Shown here piece by piece: positions 25,982-34,087 of a DNA stretch of 64,000 bases. Positions within the stretch are counted from its first letter, which is position 1; the number at the start of each line of letters is the position of its first letter. Under the pieces are notes generated by a model, which saw nothing but the letters and a program-made list of their open reading frames with translations, did no database searches and was not told the origin of the DNA. The position numbers and the translations under genes were made by a program. Origin of the DNA: Acidobacteriota bacterium (GTDB lineage Bacteria; Acidobacteriota; Terriglobia; Bryobacterales; Bryobacteraceae); the NCBI GenBank assembly GCA_016185425.1, contig JACPNQ010000009.1:62001-126000 (forward strand). Direction: 5' to 3'.

Positions 25982-26905
25982 CTAAAACTCTTTGCCGTTA
26001 TACAGGCCGGCGACGAACTTCTCATAGCCGTTGTACTGCAAAGTTGGGCGGCGTTCCATCGTCGGAATTAATTGTTCGTACGCCTGCGACCAGCGCGGAT
26101 GGGGCTTCTTCGGCTCAACGTTGGAATAGAACCCATACTCGCGTTCCTGCAGCCGGTTCCAAAATGTCGGCGGCTCGCCCGAGGTGAACTCAATTTTTGC
26201 GATGGATTTCGGGCTCTTGTAGCCATACTTCCACGGCACAATCACCCGTACCGGTGCGCCGTTCTGCTTGGGCAGCGGCTTTCCGTAGGAGCCCGTCACC
26301 ATCATCGTCAACGGATGCATCGCCTCGTCCATGCGGAGACCTTCGAAATACGGCCACGGGTACGGCGCCTTCGCCATTCCCGGCATCTCCTTCGGGCGGC
26401 TCACCGTCACGAACCGGATAAACTTCGCTGAAGGCTTCGGCTCGAGGAGTTTGATCAGCGACGCGAGCGGGAAGCCGGTCCACGGCACCACCATCGCCCA
26501 GCGCTCCACACAGCGGAAGCGGTAGACGCGTTCCTGCAGCGGGATCTTCTTCAGCAGGTCGTCGAGATCGTACGTCTGCGGTTCCTTCACCAGGCCCGAT
26601 ACCTGAATCTTCCAAGGCGAGATAACGAACTTGTCGACCAGGTCTTTCACGGTCTCTTTGCCGTAGGGGTCGAACTCGTAATAGTTGTTGTAGCCGCCCG
26701 CGGCCCAGTCCGGCGTCACCGCAGCCGAGGGTACGGAAAACTCATTGTTCTGCGGCGCCGGGTAGAGGGGCTTCGAGTCGCCGAACAACGACGCCCCGGC
26801 GGCCAGGCCGGCGGCCTTCAACACCTGCCGGCGGTTCCAAAATGCCGCTTCCGGAGTCGCTTCCCGCTCCGGAATCTCCCAACCTTCAGGAACTCGAATC
26901 AACAT
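25982..26905 (-). CDS. msrP: MsrP (YedY) protein-methionine-sulfoxide reductase catalytic subunit
   Basis: 307 residues. A Tat signal is clear (NRRQVLKAAGLAAGASLFG). The molybdopterin sulfite-oxidase fold includes YRFRCVERWAMVVPWTGFPL, where the Cys is the molybdenum ligand, and APVRVIVPWKYGYKSPKSI near the C-terminus, typical of YedY. It reduces oxidised methionine in periplasmic proteins. The membrane heme partner MsrQ is not adjacent, so electrons may come from another donor or a distant msrQ. It is convergent with the GT-C gene, one base apart. Confidence 0.92.
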   Translation of the reverse strand: MLIRVPEGWEIPEREATPEAAFWNRRQVLKAAGLAAGASLFGDSKPLYPAPQNNEFSVPSAAVTPDWAAGGYNNYYEFDPYGKETVKDLVDKFVISPWKIQVSGLVKEPQTYDLDDLLKKIPLQERVYRFRCVERWAMVVPWTGFPLASLIKLLEPKPSAKFIRFVTVSRPKEMPGMAKAPYPWPYFEGLRMDEAMHPLTMMVTGSYGKPLPKQNGAPVRVIVPWKYGYKSPKSIAKIEFTSGEPPTFWNRLQEREYGFYSNVEPKKPHPRWSQAYEQLIPTMERRPTLQYNGYEKFVAGLYNGKEF

Positions 26906-26965
26906 CGCTGCACTTCTCCCTCTTCCCTTATCCTATACGCTTTCCGATTTATTCCGGATGGCGGG

Positions 26966-26990
26966 GGAACATTTTCGAGATGATGCTCGT
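26966..26990 (+). promoter_or_regulatory. Possible ECF-type promoter before the PspC gene
   Basis: GGAAC (26966-26970) and CGT (26988-26990) are separated by 17 bases, the -35/-10 pattern of many ECF (sigma-E-like) promoters, 30 bases before the PspC gene. Spacing is at the long end, so this is tentative. Confidence 0.3.
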
Positions 26991-27019
26991 AACATATAGC
27001 AAGAAGGAGACATCTAACC

Positions 27020-27361
27020 ATGTTTTGTACCGCCTGCGGCTTTTCAATGAATGACGAGCACCGCTACTGCGCCCGTTGCGGCAAACCAACCGCTGACGGT
27101 CAATATCAGTGGAACGCCGTTCCGCAGGGCCCGCCGCAGCCGCCGCGCCGCCTGGAACGGAACATGTATGACCGCAAGATCGCCGGTGTCTGCTCCGGGT
27201 TCGCCAACTACTTCGGCATGGATCCTACCGTCATGCGCCTCATCTGGGTGGTGTTGACGTTCGCCACCGGGATCCCCGTCATCGTGTACCCGATCTGCTG
27301 GATGGTCATGGCGCGCAACGATTACCGCCCGCTACCCACCGGCTCGTATCAGCAAGTTTAG
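27020..27361 (+). CDS. PspC-domain membrane protein with N-terminal zinc ribbon
   Basis: 113 residues. A C4 zinc ribbon, MFCTACGF with RYCARCGKP, occupies residues 1-24, a proline-rich linker follows, and the PspC domain is at ~45-100 (RNMYDRKIAGVCSGFANYFG, then the hydrophobic LIWVVLTFATGIPVIVYPI). PspC proteins sense or respond to inner-membrane stress with PspA; no other psp gene is here. AAGGAG lies 11 bases before the ATG. The ribbon-plus-PspC layout is recurrent in bacteria. Confidence 0.88.
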   Translation: MFCTACGFSMNDEHRYCARCGKPTADGQYQWNAVPQGPPQPPRRLERNMYDRKIAGVCSGFANYFGMDPTVMRLIWVVLTFATGIPVIVYPICWMVMARNDYRPLPTGSYQQV

Positions 27362-27384
27362 GGTGCATGCGAAAATAGAGGGCA

Positions 27385-30300
27385 ATGCATCGTCTGCTTC
27401 TCGGGCTGGTTGCCCTCTCGTGCGCTCTTTTTGCGCAGTCTCCACTGGGAATCGTCACCGGAATTGTTCTTGACCCTACAGGCGCCGCCGTTCCGAACGC
27501 TTCCATCCGCCTGAAAAACACCGCCACCAACGTCGAAAGCCGTGCCGCTTCGAACGACTCCGGTGTTTACCTGTTCGCCAACGTGCTGCCAGGACAGTAC
27601 GAACTGCGCGCCGAGGCCAAAGGCTTCAAACAGCTTGCCACTTCCTCTTTCCCGGTGGCCGCTTACCGCACCGTTCGTTCCGATCTCCACGTCGAAGCCG
27701 GCGATACTGCCAACACCGTTGAAGTCCGCGGCGAAGTGGCTTCGGTCATTCAATCGGAAAGCCCCTCTATCGCTACCGGCCTCACTCCGAAAGCCCTCCG
27801 CGAACTCCCGACCAATTTGCGCAGCGTGTCGAACAACGCCGGCGATTCCGGCGTCATCTCCCAGATCATGCCGCTGACCGTTCCCGGTCTCGTGCAGGTC
27901 GGCGCGGGCGCTGCCTGGGTGACTCCGGGCGCCGGCGCGAACAGCTTGAAGACGAAGGTCGATGGCATCGAAACGAACTTCGGCAACTTCGGCACGCCCG
28001 ACCCGGTCTCGCAGCCGTCGATGGAATCGATCGGCGAGTTCACCGCCAATATCCTCAGCAACAAGGCCGAGTTCGGCGGCATGGGCGTCGTCACTTCGGT
28101 GACTCGCTCGGGCGGCAATCAATATCACGGCGACTTCTTCTGGTATGGCCGCAACAGCGCGCTCGATGCCCGCAACACCTTTTCCACTGCGAAGCCGTTT
28201 CAGAACATCCACAACTACGGCGCCACATTCGGTGGACCACTCAGGAAGGACAAGACGTTCTTCCAACTGACCTTCGATCAGACGCGCGGCTCACGCGCCT
28301 ATCTCTTCAGCCCTAACGTCCCCACCCTCGCGATGCGCGCCGGAGACTTCACCGGCCAGGCCGCGCTCCGCAATCCTTTCACCAACGCCAATCCTTTCGA
28401 CGGCAACAGGATCCTGCCGCAGTTCCTCAGTCCGCAGGCCAGGCGCGCGCAGGAACTCCTCTTCCCGCTTCCCAACTTCGGCCCCGCATCGCTGACCGCC
28501 GCCAACTATCGCGCCGCCTTCAACGGACCCGAGACGCACAGCATTTACGAGGGCCGCTTTGACCAGAACTGGTCGAGCGCGCACAGCTCTTTCGCGCGCT
28601 ACCAGTGGAAGAAGAGCAACTACGAGATCCCCGGCGCGCGCAGCACGCTTCCGCCGGAATCGGCCGGCACCTCCACCAACATCCGCGAAGTCCATTTCGC
28701 TTCCCTCGGCGACGTCTACACGATTCGACCCAACATGTTCAACGAAGCCCGCTTCGGCTTCGTCGTACTCTCGTCGAAGTCCTTCGCCGATGTTACCGGG
28801 CAGAAGCTGATCGACGCGATCGGCATCCAGGGATTACCGCCGCGCAGCTTCGCGCCCGGCATTCCGGTCCTGAACATCACCGGCCTCAACTCGCCGCTGC
28901 AGTCGCTGCTGAATCCCGTCAACGATGGCCACTGGCAGTTTTCCGACAACCTCACCTGGAACGCGGGCCGGCACACCTTCAAGTTCGGCGGCGAATACGT
29001 CAACTGGTTCGTTAACCGCTACCTGCCATCCGTCCAGGGACTCTACGGCAGCTTCAGCTTTACCAACCGCTATACCGGCAATCCTTACGCCGACTTCCTC
29101 CTTGGCCTGCCGACGTCGGTCACGCGCATCGATCCATACCCCACGCAGTACAACCGCTGGAGCGACTTCGCTTTCTACCTGCAGGACGACTGGAAGATCT
29201 TGAAGAAGCTCACGCTCAGCTACGGCGTCCGCTATGAGTACAATCAGCCGGCCTACGCCCGCGACGGCAACATGTTCAGCTTCGATCCGAAGAGCGGCTC
29301 CGTCATCATCCCCGATGACAGCGCCCGCCGCCTGTTCAGTCCGTTCTTCCCGGCGGACGTGCCGATCGTCACGGCCGGCAGCCTCGGCCTGCCGAAGACG
29401 TTCCGCAACGCCGACAAGAACAACTGGGCGCCACGCCTCGGCTTCGCCTATCAGTGGAACAACAAGACCGTCGTCCGGGGCGGTATCGGCGCTTTCTACG
29501 GCCACTTCTCCGGCGTAGTGCCGGCAGCCGTCTCCGGCGGACCGTTTTCTCTTTCCACCACCGCGAACAACAACATCGTCAACAACCAGCCGGTCTTTAC
29601 GTTTCAGAGTCCTTTCGCCGCCGCCGGCGTGCCGGGCGCTCTGAACCTGAACGGCATCGCGCCGGACCTTCGCAACCAGGTCTCCACCCAGTTCAGCTTT
29701 ACGATCGAACGCGAGATCACCAACTCTACCGGCATCCGCATCAACTACATCGGCTCCAAGGGCTCCCAGCTTCCCTATCAGCGCAACATCAATCAGCCGG
29801 CCGCGTCGACGATTCCCTTCTCCGCCGCCCGCCGCCCCTATCCGCGCTACAACAACATCATCTATGCCGAGAGCGGCGCGAACAGTATCTACAACGGACT
29901 GCAAGTACAGTTCAATCGCCGTTTCCAGAACGGCCTCCTGGTGACATCGGCCTGGACGTGGGCAAAGGCGCTGAGCGAGGTGGACGACACCGGCTCGGCG
30001 GAGTTGAACACGCAGATTGAAGACGCCTACAACCGCCGCCGCGACCGCGCCGACCTCTACTCCATTCCGCGGCATCAATGGCTCAACCAGGTGCTCTACG
30101 AGTTCCCGTTCGGCAAGAACAAGCTCTGGGGTGGCTGGCAAGTTTCGGCGTTGCTCAACCTGAGCACAGGCAACTTCCTGAACCCGCAATTCTCCGGTTC
30201 CGATCCTTCGAACACGAACAACGTCGGCGGCCGGCCCGACGCGGTTAGCGCCGTGCAATATCCGCAATCGCTCGCCGCCTGGTTTGACCGTTCCGCATTT

Positions 30301-30582
30301 GCCGTGCCGCCGAATGGACGATTCGGCAACGCCGCGCGCAACTCGGTGGTTGGCCCCGGCTACTACCTCTTCAACACGGGCTTGCAGAAAGGCTTTGCGC
30401 TGGAGCGCTATGGCCGCATCACGGTGGGCGCCAACTTTCAGAACGTTCTCAACCACGTCAACTTCGGCCAGCCGAACATGACTGCCAACATAGCCAACGG
30501 CGGGGTGATTACCAGTACCCACATCTTCCCGTCGGCCGGTGCTTCGCGCCTGGGACAATTGGTTTTGCGTTACGCGTTCTGA
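27385..30582 (+). CDS. Oar-type TonB-dependent outer-membrane receptor
   Basis: 1065 residues. Signal peptide ends near ALFAQS. Residues 22-105 are the carboxypeptidase-regulatory-like domain (GIVLDPTGAAVPNASIRLKN). The plug region contains KTKVDGIETNFGN and FGGMGVVTSVTRSGGNQYHG; the barrel ends in GQLVLRYAF with a terminal Phe. It has the same architecture as the receptor at 10252 but differs through the plug, so a different ligand is likely. It lies alone, 23 bases after the PspC gene, and the long structured gene-free region follows it. Confidence 0.9.
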   Translation: MHRLLLGLVALSCALFAQSPLGIVTGIVLDPTGAAVPNASIRLKNTATNVESRAASNDSGVYLFANVLPGQYELRAEAKGFKQLATSSFPVAAYRTVRSDLHVEAGDTANTVEVRGEVASVIQSESPSIATGLTPKALRELPTNLRSVSNNAGDSGVISQIMPLTVPGLVQVGAGAAWVTPGAGANSLKTKVDGIETNFGNFGTPDPVSQPSMESIGEFTANILSNKAEFGGMGVVTSVTRSGGNQYHGDFFWYGRNSALDARNTFSTAKPFQNIHNYGATFGGPLRKDKTFFQLTFDQTRGSRAYLFSPNVPTLAMRAGDFTGQAALRNPFTNANPFDGNRILPQFLSPQARRAQELLFPLPNFGPASLTAANYRAAFNGPETHSIYEGRFDQNWSSAHSSFARYQWKKSNYEIPGARSTLPPESAGTSTNIREVHFASLGDVYTIRPNMFNEARFGFVVLSSKSFADVTGQKLIDAIGIQGLPPRSFAPGIPVLNITGLNSPLQSLLNPVNDGHWQFSDNLTWNAGRHTFKFGGEYVNWFVNRYLPSVQGLYGSFSFTNRYTGNPYADFLLGLPTSVTRIDPYPTQYNRWSDFAFYLQDDWKILKKLTLSYGVRYEYNQPAYARDGNMFSFDPKSGSVIIPDDSARRLFSPFFPADVPIVTAGSLGLPKTFRNADKNNWAPRLGFAYQWNNKTVVRGGIGAFYGHFSGVVPAAVSGGPFSLSTTANNNIVNNQPVFTFQSPFAAAGVPGALNLNGIAPDLRNQVSTQFSFTIEREITNSTGIRINYIGSKGSQLPYQRNINQPAASTIPFSAARRPYPRYNNIIYAESGANSIYNGLQVQFNRRFQNGLLVTSAWTWAKALSEVDDTGSAELNTQIEDAYNRRRDRADLYSIPRHQWLNQVLYEFPFGKNKLWGGWQVSALLNLSTGNFLNPQFSGSDPSNTNNVGGRPDAVSAVQYPQSLAAWFDRSAFAVPPNGRFGNAARNSVVGPGYYLFNTGLQKGFALERYGRITVGANFQNVLNHVNFGQPNMTANIANGGVITSTHIFPSAGASRLGQLVLRYAF

Positions 30583-30608
30583 AGTCCTTTAGAATCAGCA
30601 TTTCTTTT

Positions 30609-30648
30609 GGTTCGTTCCTTGGTTTGACCCCGGTTTGTTCCTTGGTTT
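30609..30648 (+). repeat. Two-copy direct repeat, 17-base unit
   Basis: GGTTCGTTCCTTGGTTT (30609-30625) recurs with one change as GGTTTGTTCCTTGGTTT (30632-30648), a 23-base period. A third partial copy may precede it. It lies just downstream of the receptor stop codon. Confidence 0.7.
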
Positions 30649-30679
30649 ATTTCGCGGTTCCGGCGGGCAAACAAGGTGC

Positions 30680-30873
30680 GATGCGCCACCCCTCCCAAGG
30701 TGGCGCATCACGGGTGGACAGTCCAGGTGGACGCGGATCTCCGGGCCCCGATTCCGGAGTCCGGTCCGCCTGGACCATCGAAGGCAAGACCGGCGGTGCG
30801 GGAGCAGCAGCAGCGCCGCCAATCCCGTCCCCACGGGTTGGCGGCGGGCGCTCAACCGCGCGGCCCGTCTTGC
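30680..30873. ncRNA. Candidate structured RNA or palindromic element (strand unknown)
   Basis: Hairpin 1 is GATGCGCCACC (30680-30690) with GGTGGCGCATC (30699-30709), perfect. Hairpin 2 nests GTCCAGG (30721-30727) with CCTGGAC (30769-30775), GGAC with GTCC, CGGA with TCCG, and CTCCGG (30739-30744) with CCGGAG (30754-30759). Element 3 has outer GCAAGAC (30784-30790) with GTCTTGC (30867-30873), a middle GCGG/AGC pairing, and inner CGCCGCCAA plus CCCGT (30814-30828) with ACGGG plus TTGGCGGCG (30833-30846). I could not match it to RNase P, tmRNA, SRP or 6S RNA. Expression is not shown. Confidence 0.35.
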
Positions 30874-31109
30874 ACCTTCAAGCTATCAGCCCCGGCTAGG
30901 GCGATTTATGCTTTATATTGCAAAGTAACTGAAAACAGGGCAAATAGAGATTTTCAAAAACTGTGACCCGCCTCGGCGGGTTGGTCAAGTTTTCAAGAGG
31001 ACGTGGTTAACTGTTGTTTTATCAATAGCTTACGGCCTGGCAAACCCGGCCAATGACGATTAGTCCGTCAAAAACACCGGCGCGGTATGATCCGAACAGG
31101 AGTTCCCCT

Positions 31110-32609
31110 GTGCGGATGTCTGGTGCTGTAGCCGCGTTGAGCATGGTGATCTGGGAAGCGATTGCCCAGCCACAGAGCGCGGACCCCAGGGCCGATGTAC
31201 TTCGCAAGCGCCGTCAGACCTACCCCGAGCTCTGCAGGGTGGTTGACCTGGCGCAATATGTTCCACCGGAATTTGCCGCCGACGCTCTGCTGAGAGTTGC
31301 TGGCGCGCCCCGCAATCGCGATCGGGAGTGGAGAATCGAGCTGCTGGAGCAGTCGTTTGAGATGAGTGTGCAAGTCCCCGAATTGAATCGGCAAAGGATC
31401 CTGGGCAAGCGAATCGTAGCCAGAAGCCGTACCGAAATTAGGAGCCTTGGTTTCGATCAAAGGCTGGACCGGCTGTCCTTACAATCCCGCGCGGTTCGCG
31501 AAATGATGAGTCTGGACAGGCAGAAGGCTTTGCAAATGTTCCAGCGCATTGCGTGGCCGCGGCTCCACAAGCTCGAATGCCGGGACGCACTCATTGACCA
31601 TGTGGACGAATACTACAGTCTGCTCGCCGAGATGGTGGACTCTGCATTTACGCCTGAACAGCGCGCCCGCGGGCAGCATATTGACCTGCTGAGCCGCCAA
31701 ATGAGTCGAATGATTTCTGCCGTCGAAGTCGGAGCAATGGCAAAGGCGGTTTCTTCATCGACCCTTGCTGATGAGGAGCTCGCGTTCCTGAGCAGCCGTC
31801 TCGTTGCGGCCCTGGATCAGATTCAAACCGATGATCGGTCTTTTTCCGCGTCCTTGAGCGGCGCCGACCTGGAGTTCCACCATTTGGTACGCATCATGGG
31901 CACCCGGGGTATTTCGGCGGGAGGCCTCATCAGCGCGTATCGCCGTTACCTCGTGCGGAATCTCGCCGGCAACAGGTGTGCGGACACCGGAGGAAGCGAA
32001 TTGTCTTCCGAAGTACTTGATTCATTCAATCAAAACCTCGCATCGGCTTCCGACTCCAACAGAGCGCCACTGACGCCCGACGATCTCAAACCATCCAAAA
32101 CACAGGGGCACGCTGATTGGGAAATCTTCGTCGACGATGCGGAGTTCAACCGGGCCTGGCAGGACTTCCTCGACCTCCTGCTGGGAAAGGGGCGCGGCTC
32201 GCCGCTGGGCGCAAAGCCCTTATCCGACGAACAGAAGAATACGCTTGAGTGGCGGACTCAGTTTGACGACTTTCTTCGCCAGATCGACGAGGCCAGGCCT
32301 AACGCGGGGGATTCCGAGCACCGGCTCTTCTACCGTAAAGCGACGGCCCTACATGGCGCTCTCAGAGTTGCTCGGGCGGGACCTGACCGGGAAAGAGTAA
32401 TCCGCCAATATGTTGCACTGCTGCAGTCTTCGAATCTTCAGCGGGAGAGCCTATTGGAATGGTACGGCCAAGTACAAAGATCGGTGAATTCCATACGCGG
32501 CCTCGGACCGGAGGCCAGCGAGGTATTTCTCGACGAACTGGAGCGCTCCGGATCCGCCGTGCTCTGCCTTTACGCGGTTGTCTCGCGAGTCATTCCGGAA
32601 GCCAAGTGA
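31110..32609 (+). CDS. Uncharacterised, probably exported helical protein
   Basis: 499 residues. GTG 31110 was chosen because AGGAG (31098-31102) lies seven bases upstream and the product begins with a signal-like run (MSGAVAALSMVIWEAIAQ); the ATG at 31053 lacks a ribosome site. The remainder is charged and mostly alpha-helical, with few glycines and no recognisable motif. Segments such as SLSGADLEFHHLVRIMG and GLISAYRRYLVRNLAG look conserved-domain-like, but I do not recognise the family. It follows the hairpin-rich region and precedes a small membrane protein gene by 25 bases. Confidence 0.6.
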   Translation: MRMSGAVAALSMVIWEAIAQPQSADPRADVLRKRRQTYPELCRVVDLAQYVPPEFAADALLRVAGAPRNRDREWRIELLEQSFEMSVQVPELNRQRILGKRIVARSRTEIRSLGFDQRLDRLSLQSRAVREMMSLDRQKALQMFQRIAWPRLHKLECRDALIDHVDEYYSLLAEMVDSAFTPEQRARGQHIDLLSRQMSRMISAVEVGAMAKAVSSSTLADEELAFLSSRLVAALDQIQTDDRSFSASLSGADLEFHHLVRIMGTRGISAGGLISAYRRYLVRNLAGNRCADTGGSELSSEVLDSFNQNLASASDSNRAPLTPDDLKPSKTQGHADWEIFVDDAEFNRAWQDFLDLLLGKGRGSPLGAKPLSDEQKNTLEWRTQFDDFLRQIDEARPNAGDSEHRLFYRKATALHGALRVARAGPDRERVIRQYVALLQSSNLQRESLLEWYGQVQRSVNSIRGLGPEASEVFLDELERSGSAVLCLYAVVSRVIPEAK

Positions 32610-32634
32610 GATCGGCTCCAACGGGAGCGGGCCG

Positions 32635-33111
32635 ATGCACCCCGGCAAAATCAGTTATTCTGAAAGGTCTGTGACGCCAGGGCCAACACACGAACCCCAA
32701 TTGGCCATCAGACAGCCATTCCTTCGAGTATTAGGCTGGTGCGTTCTTGCCGCCATCGGTGGGGCCATAATCTACTTTGCGTTCACCATGCTCACCGGAA
32801 TGGAAACGTCATTGGTTGGAATTCCGGCCGGTTTAGCGGTAGGGCAAACGATGTTTTATGCATCCGGCAAGCGTGGCGGCCGCCGGTATCAAGTGCTGGC
32901 TGTTTTCCTTGCCTTTGTAGCGTTCGATATCACCTATGCTCCCGGTATGACGGATGTCGCTCTGAAAGACGGAATCACCGTTCCCGCATTCGGCTTTTTT
33001 GTCTTCATGACCGTGATTTCGCCCGTCATAGATGCGCAGAACGGCTTTCTGGGTGAGTTCATGGTTCTCGCAGGAATGTACCTGGCTTGGACATTGGCTC
33101 GCACCCGCTAG
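32635..33111 (+). CDS. Small polytopic membrane protein of unknown function
   Basis: 158 residues with four to five membrane helices (LGWCVLAAIGGAIIYFAF, LVGIPAGLAVGQTMFYA, VLAVFLAFVAFDITYA, FGFFVFMTVISPVI, FMVLAGMYLAWTLA). No transport or enzyme motif is visible. ATG 32635 follows a GGGAG at suitable distance; the longer frame overlaps the previous gene. It is probably co-transcribed with the exported helical protein before it. Confidence 0.6.
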   Translation: MHPGKISYSERSVTPGPTHEPQLAIRQPFLRVLGWCVLAAIGGAIIYFAFTMLTGMETSLVGIPAGLAVGQTMFYASGKRGGRRYQVLAVFLAFVAFDITYAPGMTDVALKDGITVPAFGFFVFMTVISPVIDAQNGFLGEFMVLAGMYLAWTLARTR

Positions 33112-33176
33112 CCGGCCCGAGCGTGTTTCCGAATGATAAATGATCGCCTGTTGAGCCCGGGCTCTATGATACGAGA

Positions 33177-33332
33177 ATGAAGGAACTCGAAGTGATCGTC
33201 GCATCCGTCCCTGACAGGGACCAGGTTGTTGCTGAGATCTGGTTGGAAGGCAAGCAGTTGGCTGAAGTTCGACGGGCGAATGACGGCTTCTTAGCAGAAA
33301 TCTACCCTCAACAGCCCGCTGCGCTGCCCTGA
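33177..33332 (+). CDS. Short conserved-type protein, probably truncated
   Basis: 51 residues beginning MKELEVIVASVPDRDQVVAE and then IWLEGKQLAEV. This resembles the N-terminal half of a small family I recall from many bacteria that starts with a similar VPDRE/VVAEIW pattern and continues with a Trp/Phe-rich helical end. The stop comes before that second half. Another frame stays open for about 30 codons after the stop, so a frameshift is possible. Function unknown. Confidence 0.45.
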   Translation: MKELEVIVASVPDRDQVVAEIWLEGKQLAEVRRANDGFLAEIYPQQPAALP

Positions 33333-33436
33333 TGGTTTCTCTGAATGCGTTGTGGAAGCCAGCCCGCCGCGTCGGCCTAACACCTTAGCCAGCCAAGTTT
33401 TTTCCCTCTCCCTCTAAAGGTATTCCCCTAGCCTTC

Positions 33437-33450
33437 CGATAGAACTATCG
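33437..33450. promoter_or_regulatory. Short palindrome upstream of the SPOR gene
   Basis: CGATAG (33437-33442) and CTATCG (33445-33450) form a perfect inverted repeat around AA, 17 bases before the start codon and just upstream of the AAGGA ribosome site. It could be an operator or a small hairpin over the leader. No regulator is known. Confidence 0.25.
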
Positions 33451-33467
33451 AGCAAGGATGCCCCACA

Positions 33468-33980
33468 ATGAGCGACTTCACCCTCCCCCAACCGAATGCC
33501 GAAAATGTTGAGCTGGCCGCCGCGAATCGCCGCCTCACCACAGCCATTCTCGGAATGACCCTTCTCACCGGTCTCGTCGCCTGCCTCAGCTACCTCGCCG
33601 GCCGAACCGTAACGCAAATCCGCTCGCAGCAGGCCGCGGCTGTTACCACGGAAATTCCGCCCCCGCCGCTTGTCATCCACCCAACTTCCAAGCCATCTCC
33701 CGTGGCCGCCATCGCCGCACCAGCACCCGTGCCCGCGCCGATCGCGACGCCGGCCGCCTCGCATGGGCTTTATCTGCAGGTCGGCCTGATGAACCCATCG
33801 ACAGATCGCTCCATGCAGGACCGTCTGGAACAGAACGGCTTCACCGTGAAGCTGCTTCCGCTCGAGAACTCTCCGTCGTCACGCGTCCTGGTTGGACCGA
33901 TTCAATCTTCCGCGCAGCAGCGCGAGCTGGAAACGAAACTCGCCGCAAATGGCTTCCAGTTCTTCACGCGCCGCCTCTAA
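33468..33980 (+). CDS. SPOR-domain membrane protein
   Basis: 170 residues. A cytoplasmic N-terminus, one membrane helix (~25-45, ILGMTLLTGLVACLSYLAG), a Pro/Ala-rich periplasmic linker (~60-98) and a C-terminal SPOR-like domain of ~70 residues (GLYLQVGLMNPSTDRSMQDR, SRVLVGPIQSSAQQRELE). SPOR domains bind denuded peptidoglycan glycans, often at the division site. AAGGA precedes the ATG. A terminator follows, so it is probably transcribed alone. Confidence 0.8.
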   Translation: MSDFTLPQPNAENVELAAANRRLTTAILGMTLLTGLVACLSYLAGRTVTQIRSQQAAAVTTEIPPPPLVIHPTSKPSPVAAIAAPAPVPAPIATPAASHGLYLQVGLMNPSTDRSMQDRLEQNGFTVKLLPLENSPSSRVLVGPIQSSAQQRELETKLAANGFQFFTRRL

Positions 33981-34010
33981 GTTCGCATAGGGAAGGCCCC
34001 TGATTGTTAG

Positions 34011-34050
34011 CCACCGCCGATTGCATTACAATCGGCAGTGGCATTTTTTA
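34011..34050 (+). terminator. Intrinsic terminator after the SPOR gene
   Basis: A 13-bp stem with one mismatch, GCCACCGCCGATT (34011-34023) with AATCGGCAGTGGC (34031-34043), is followed by A and six T. It separates the SPOR gene from the TPR gene. Confidence 0.85.
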
Positions 34051-34087
34051 TGCCGTACCGCAATACGTCGTCAACGGGGAGTGTTGC

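Larger units (their letters stand above)
30583..31109. other. 527-base gene-free region with a cluster of strong hairpins
   Basis: No convincing protein gene is present; short frames here are not conserved-looking. From left to right it holds a direct repeat (30609-30648), a perfect 11-bp hairpin (30680-30709), a ~21-bp interrupted hairpin (30721-30775), a multi-stem element (30784-30873) and an A/T-rich stretch (about 30905-30965). It ends with a tight 7-bp hairpin, ACCCGCC (30966-30972) with GGCGGGT (30975-30981). The composition differs from the flanking genes. It could encode a structured RNA, be a palindromic repeat cluster, or be the scar of a mobile element. Confidence 0.5.

Noticed and set aside
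28834-30558. 574-codon open frame on the minus strand opposite the second receptor
   Set aside because: Antisense shadow of a well-supported Oar-type receptor; no domain is visible.
30595-30855. 86-codon minus-strand frame in the hairpin-rich region
   Set aside because: Its coding is explained by the tandem repeat (Asn-Lys-Pro-Arg-like repeats) and palindromes; no ribosome site or motif.
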